A stretch of DNA of 64,000 bases from NCBI RefSeq assembly GCF_900108345.1, contig NZ_FNVV01000014.1, positions 1,659,664 to 1,723,663 on the forward strand, written 5' to 3'. The translations under genes were made by a program, and so were the position numbers. The notes under the pieces are model-generated. The model ran no database searches and was not told the origin of the DNA. It worked only from the letters and a program-made list of their open reading frames with translations. This DNA is from Bacteroides ndongoniae (GTDB lineage: Bacteria; Bacteroidota; Bacteroidia; Bacteroidales; Bacteroidaceae). The first letter of the stretch is position 1. Each line of letters begins with the position of its first letter. Shown here piece after piece: positions 60,250 to 64,000 of this stretch.

Positions 60250-61896
60250 ATGACCATGAATCACCAGACATCCCCCCTTTCGCACCGGCCGGCAGGCTTC
60301 TTCAGGAAGTTGTTTTCGCTTTCAGCCCTGACCGCTTTTCTACTGACCGGCAATGCTTGTGCAGGTAACGGCTCGCCCCGTCCGTCTGCAAGTCCGGTCG
60401 CCGACATCTACGAAGGCCTTCCCTTCGAAATGCCCCGTGTGGAACGTCCCACCTTTCCCGAACTGGAAGCCGACATCACCGACTTCGGTGCCAAGAACGA
60501 CGGTATCACGCTGAACACCCGCGCCATCAACGACGCCATCCGCTCCGTCAGTCAGAAAGGCGGCGGAACCGTCATCATCCCCGAAGGAATCTGGCTCACA
60601 GGTCCCATCGAACTGCTGAGCAACGTCAATCTGCATACCGAGAAGAATGCCCTCGTCCTGTTCACCGACGACTTCGAGGCCTATCCCATCATCGAAACCT
60701 CGTTCGAAGGACTGAACACCCGCCGTTGCCAGTCGCCCATCTCGGCACGCAACGCCGAGAACATCGCCATCACCGGCGACGGCGTATTCGACGGCTCGGG
60801 CGACAGCTGGCGCCCCGTCAAGAAGAGCAAACTGACCGCCTCGCAGTGGAAAGCGCTCGTCCAGTCGGGCGGCGTGGTCGATAACGACATCTGGTACCCC
60901 ACCCCCGGCTCGCTGAAAGGCGCGCAGGCCTGCAAGGAATTCAACAATCCCGAAGGCATCGAGACCGACGAAGAGTGGAACGAAATACGCCCCTGGCTGC
61001 GCCCCGTACTACTCAGCATCGCCCAGTGTAAGAAGGTACTCCTCAAAGGCGTCACCTTCAAGAACTCGCCCAGCTGGTGCCTGCATCCGCTGTCGTGCGA
61101 GCACGTCACCATCGACAACGTGAAAGTATTCAATCCCTGGTACTCGCAGAACGGCGACGCCCTCGACCTGGAGTCGTGCACCAACGCCGTAATTACCAAC
61201 TGCATCTTCGACGCGGGCGACGACGCCATCTGCCTCAAGTCGGGCAAGGACGAGGATGGAAGAAAACGTGGCGAACCCTGCCAGAACGTCATTGTACGCA
61301 ACAACATCGTCCTGCACGGACATGGAGGCTTCGTGGTGGGCAGCGAAATGTCGGGCGGAGTCAGGAACATCTACGTGGCCGACTGCACCTTCCTCGGCAC
61401 CGATGTGGGTCTGCGGTTTAAGAGCACCCGCGGACGCGGCGGAGTGGTAGAAGGCATCTACATCGACCGCATCCAGATGATCAACATCCCCTACGAACCA
61501 CTGCTGTTCGACCTCTTCTACGGCGGCAAGGCAGCCGGCGAGGAGACCGAAGACGACCTGCAGGGACGCATGAAGGCCGAGATACCGCCCGTCACGGAAG
61601 AAACACCCGCCTTCCGCAACATCCACATCTCCAACGTCACCTGCAAGGGTGCCGGACGCTCCATGTTCTTCAACGGACTGCCCGAGATGCCTATCGATAA
61701 CGTCACCATCAGCGACGTCACCATCAGCGACGCCAAGCAGGGCATCGTCATCAGCCAGGCGCGCAACGTCACCCTGGAGAACGTACACATCGGTACACCG
61801 GGCGAGGCCATGCAGATAAAGAATGCACAAGACATCCGCGTCGACGGCCAGACCTATCAGAACCCCGGCCCGAAAGCCATGCCCGTCAAGATGTAA
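60250..61896 (+). CDS. Polygalacturonase, glycoside hydrolase family 28 (lipoprotein)
   Basis: 548 residues from the ATG at 60250. The frame is open for about 313 codons further up, but that part overlaps the HAD gene and is spurious. Signal and lipobox LTGNAC are near residue 37. The parallel beta-helix carries all GH28 signatures: NGDALDLESC (Asn301, Asp303), GDDAICLKSG (Asp324, Asp325), HGHGGFVVGS (His358) and RFKSTRG (Arg389, Lys391). Role: hydrolyses galacturonan or rhamnogalacturonan links at the cell surface or in the periplasm. Operon with PL1 104 bp downstream. Confidence 0.95.
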   Translation: MTMNHQTSPLSHRPAGFFRKLFSLSALTAFLLTGNACAGNGSPRPSASPVADIYEGLPFEMPRVERPTFPELEADITDFGAKNDGITLNTRAINDAIRSVSQKGGGTVIIPEGIWLTGPIELLSNVNLHTEKNALVLFTDDFEAYPIIETSFEGLNTRRCQSPISARNAENIAITGDGVFDGSGDSWRPVKKSKLTASQWKALVQSGGVVDNDIWYPTPGSLKGAQACKEFNNPEGIETDEEWNEIRPWLRPVLLSIAQCKKVLLKGVTFKNSPSWCLHPLSCEHVTIDNVKVFNPWYSQNGDALDLESCTNAVITNCIFDAGDDAICLKSGKDEDGRKRGEPCQNVIVRNNIVLHGHGGFVVGSEMSGGVRNIYVADCTFLGTDVGLRFKSTRGRGGVVEGIYIDRIQMINIPYEPLLFDLFYGGKAAGEETEDDLQGRMKAEIPPVTEETPAFRNIHISNVTCKGAGRSMFFNGLPEMPIDNVTISDVTISDAKQGIVISQARNVTLENVHIGTPGEAMQIKNAQDIRVDGQTYQNPGPKAMPVKM

Positions 61897-62000
61897 AACC
61901 CGCCGATAACGGCGCGTAACAACAGACAGTAACCGCCGCAGAGGCAGACAACCAGCCTGCCTCCTGCTGTACAAACCATACAATCCATTAAAACTGCAAT

Positions 62001-63548
62001 ATGAGCAAGATAAACTCCAAAGTGGCCGCATTCACACTGGCCGCCATCATCGCTTCACTTCCCTCGCTCAGCCTGGGATGCTCCGACGGAAACAGCCCCG
62101 AGACAACTCCGGAGCCCCCTTCCGACGAGGAAACACTGACCACCTATCCCACGCCCGACCGCTCCACCATCCCGGCCTTTCCCGGTGCCGACGGAGCAGG
62201 CAAATACACCACCGGAGGGGCAGGCGGAACCGTTTACACCGTAACGTCGCTCAAGGACGACAGTTCGCAAGGCACCCTGCGCTGGGCCATCAACCAGAAA
62301 GGAGCCCGCACCATCGTCTTTGCCGTCAGCGGCATCATCGAACTGCAACAGCCGCTCAAGGTGCGCAACGGCGATCTGACCATCGCCGGACAGACCGCAC
62401 CGGGCGACGGCATCTGCCTGAAGAACTATACGTTCAATATACAGGCCGACAACGTCATCGTCCGCTTTATCCGCTCGCGCATGGGAGCCGACATCGTGCA
62501 GAAAGGCGACGACGCCATGAATGCCTATCAGTCGCACCGCAACATCATCATCGACCACTGTTCGCTGAGCTGGAGCACCGACGAGTGTGCCACGTTCTAC
62601 GACAACCGTAACCTGACCCTGCAATGGTGCATCATCAGCGAAAGTCTGGCCAACTCCATACACGAGAAAGGCGCACACGGCTACGGTGGCATCTGGGGAG
62701 GACAACCCGCCTCGTTCCATCACAATCTGCTGGCCCACCACACCAACCGCACGCCCCGCCTCTGCGGCAGCCGCTACACCGGCAAGCCCGACGAGGAGAA
62801 AGTAGAACTCTTCAACAACGTCATCTACAACTACGGCAGCGAAGGTGCCTATGCCGGAGAGGGCGGCTCGTACAACTTCCTGAACAACTACTACAAGCCG
62901 GGACCCTATACGGCCACCAAGAGCTCGTACAACCGTCTGTTCACCGCCTATGCCGACGACGGCACCAACACCAATGCCAAAGGTGTGTACGGCCACTTCT
63001 ACTTCGACGGAAACTACATGGATGCCACCTGCTCCAAGCTAAGCGACAAGCAGCGCACCGCCATGGCCAAAGTCAACGCCGACAACACCGCAGGCCTCAT
63101 CCTGAAAAACGATTTTGCCTCCAAGGACGACGTACTGGCTAAAAGCTCCTTCAACATAGCCGAGCACACCTCGCTGCAACCGACTGCCGAAGCCTACGAA
63201 TCAGTTCTTCGCCTGGCCGGTGCCTCGCTGAAGCGCGATGCCTGCGATGCCCGCATTGTCGAAGAAGTACGCCAGGGCACCTATACCTACGAAGGTTCGA
63301 ATGGTAGTACCAACGGCATGATCGACCAGCCTGCCGACGTAGGCGGATGGCCCGAATACCAATCGGCCGATGCCCCCAAAGACAGCGACGGCGACGGCAT
63401 GCCCGACGAATGGGAGAAAGCACACGGCTTGAACCCCGATGCAGCCGACGGCAGTGCCTACAACCTGAGTTCCCAGTACACCAACCTGGAAGTCTACCTG
63501 AATGAATTGGTCAGCCACATTGCCGAAACAGGCATTTCAGGCCAATAA
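62001..63548 (+). CDS. Pectate lyase-like protein, PL1 family (lipoprotein)
   Basis: 515 residues. A signal with lipobox (SLPSLSLGCSDG, Cys about 27) and a Ser/Pro/Glu-rich tether precede the catalytic beta-helix from about residue 55 (IPAFPGADGAGKYTTGGAGG, LRWAINQKGARTIVFAVSGI, GDGICLKNYTFNIQADNVIV, RSRMGADIVQKGDDAMNAYQ). IIDHCSLSWSTDECATFYDN and HHTNRTPRLCGS follow. The C-terminal ~50 residues (DSDGDGMPDEWEKAHGLNPD) are a thrombospondin-type-3-like calcium repeat. Role: beta-elimination of polygalacturonate. A TonB transporter gene follows. Confidence 0.92.
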   Translation: MSKINSKVAAFTLAAIIASLPSLSLGCSDGNSPETTPEPPSDEETLTTYPTPDRSTIPAFPGADGAGKYTTGGAGGTVYTVTSLKDDSSQGTLRWAINQKGARTIVFAVSGIIELQQPLKVRNGDLTIAGQTAPGDGICLKNYTFNIQADNVIVRFIRSRMGADIVQKGDDAMNAYQSHRNIIIDHCSLSWSTDECATFYDNRNLTLQWCIISESLANSIHEKGAHGYGGIWGGQPASFHHNLLAHHTNRTPRLCGSRYTGKPDEEKVELFNNVIYNYGSEGAYAGEGGSYNFLNNYYKPGPYTATKSSYNRLFTAYADDGTNTNAKGVYGHFYFDGNYMDATCSKLSDKQRTAMAKVNADNTAGLILKNDFASKDDVLAKSSFNIAEHTSLQPTAEAYESVLRLAGASLKRDACDARIVEEVRQGTYTYEGSNGSTNGMIDQPADVGGWPEYQSADAPKDSDGDGMPDEWEKAHGLNPDAADGSAYNLSSQYTNLEVYLNELVSHIAETGISGQ

Positions 63549-63665
63549 CAGGACGGCTGGTAACAGACGGGCAGGCAGATTGTCAGCTTCGTGCCGTACA
63601 GCTCCTGCCACATCTTTTCTGGGAACACAAAAAATGGAAGAATAACAAAAAGTACCAACCTAAAA

Positions 63666-63707
63666 ACAAATTTTGCACATTCTGCTTTTTACATCCATAT
63701 ACATTTG
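63666..63707 (+). promoter_or_regulatory. Pectin-locus promoter 3 (SusC operon) with operator
   Basis: ACAAATTTTGCACAT (63666-63680), 19 bp, then TACATTTG (63700-63707). ACCTAAAA (63658-63665) lies just upstream of the motif. The transcript would start near 63714, giving a leader of about 58 bases before the ATG at 63772. Confidence 0.62.
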
Positions 63708-63722
63708 CAATAAGGAATTAAC

Positions 63723-63740
63723 AGTGTGTTCAAACACACT
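63723..63740. other. Short palindrome in the SusC leader
   Basis: AGTGTGTT-CA-AACACACT (8-bp arms). It would lie within the mRNA leader about 10-26 bases after the likely start point, and may be an RNA hairpin or a protein-binding site. Confidence 0.5.
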
Positions 63741-63771
63741 TAAGGAATAAAACATAATTTAATTAATAACC

Positions 63772-64000
63772 ATGCAAAACAAGTCTAACAAGATGAGAAA
63801 CATGCGCGCCGTGTTACTATCCTTATTAGTAACCCTGATATCGCTCAGCGTATCCGCGCAGAATGTGACCGTAACTGGTACAGTGAAAGACAAGACGGGA
63901 GAAACCGTGATCGGAGCTTCCGTAGTTGAGAAAGGGAACACCGGCAACGGTACCATCACCGACATCGACGGCAAGTTCACCCTTTCTGTCCCCTCCAACG
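63772..64000 (+). CDS. SusC/RagA-type TonB-dependent transporter, 3' truncated by window
   Basis: Only the first 76 residues are visible: MQNKSNKMRNMRAVLLSLLV and then TLISLSVSAQ (signal peptide), followed by NVTVTGTVKDKTGETVIGAS, VVEKGNTGNGTITDIDG, which is the CarboxypepD_reg-like domain that opens SusC proteins. The frame is open to the right edge. Family role: outer-membrane import of oligosaccharides with a SusD partner, which should follow outside the window. The signal peptide and promoter are intact. Confidence 0.88.
   Translation, partial: MQNKSNKMRNMRAVLLSLLVTLISLSVSAQNVTVTGTVKDKTGETVIGASVVEKGNTGNGTITDIDGKFTLSVPSN

Noticed and set aside
63759..63998. 79-codon minus-strand frame at the right edge
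   Set aside because: Antisense of the start of the SusC-type gene, whose signal peptide and regulatory domain are clear.

Overview
The window looks like chromosome from a gut Bacteroidales bacterium of the Bacteroides/Phocaeicola type. The reasons are the SusC-type transporter and pectin-degradation genes at the right end, the smalltalk / HU-like / DUF4248 / DUF3987 / VirE-N gene set inside a capsule locus, DPP4 and FprA family genes, and promoters with the Bacteroides -7 box TAnnTTTG and a -33 TTG instead of sigma70 boxes. No rRNA, tRNA, CRISPR array or insertion sequence was seen. Species cannot be named from sequence alone.

Layout. (1) 1-33330 is a surface or capsular polysaccharide locus. 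It opens with export and control genes (outer-membrane export protein cut by the left edge, Wzc-like tyrosine kinase, PHP-type phosphatase). A convergent minus-strand group follows at 4713-9637 (amidase, smalltalk, HU-like, DUF4248, DUF3987, VirE-N protein), then an unrecognised plus-strand cassette with a metallo-beta-lactamase-fold protein (10062-11970). The assembly block at 12205-29955 holds flippase, polymerase, about ten glycosyltransferases, an acetyltransferase, two membrane acyltransferases, a UDP-sugar dehydrogenase and a WecG/TagA-type transferase. It ends with two secreted or outer-membrane proteins (one YjbH-like), a lipoprotein and a strong terminator. (2) 33811-45000 and onward is housekeeping: antiporter, PLP enzyme, CPBP protease, prenyltransferase, HAD phosphatase, helicase, TsaC-like protein, NagB, FprA flavoprotein, radical SAM protein, Rpn nuclease, DPP4, LipA, propeller protein, MFS transporter, membrane protein, RsmI and FabI. 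(3) 56040-64000 is a pectin utilization locus: DUF4861, GH43, GH28, PL1, and the start of a SusC transporter, with an unrelated phosphoglycolate-phosphatase-like gene inside it.

How the genes work together. The polysaccharide genes would build lipid-linked repeat units (glycosyltransferases, dehydrogenase), decorate them (acyltransferases), flip them (Wzx), polymerise them (Wzy) and export them under a kinase/phosphatase cycle (Wza/Wzc/CpsB-like). No initiating phosphosugar transferase and no UpxY/UpxZ antiterminator is visible, so these are probably left of the window or elsewhere. The pectin genes would cut homogalacturonan (PL1, GH28), trim side chains (GH43) and import the products.

Beyond gene content, the sequence shows: a 63-bp near-perfect inverted repeat inside the DUF3987 gene that could switch it off by inversion; long inverted repeats around the tyrosine kinase gene; a family of composite, oriented intergenic repeats confined to about 1-44000; a composition break inside the flippase gene; a truncated glycosyltransferase copy beside a very AT-rich insert; and one operator-like element at the same distance from three promoters of the pectin locus.
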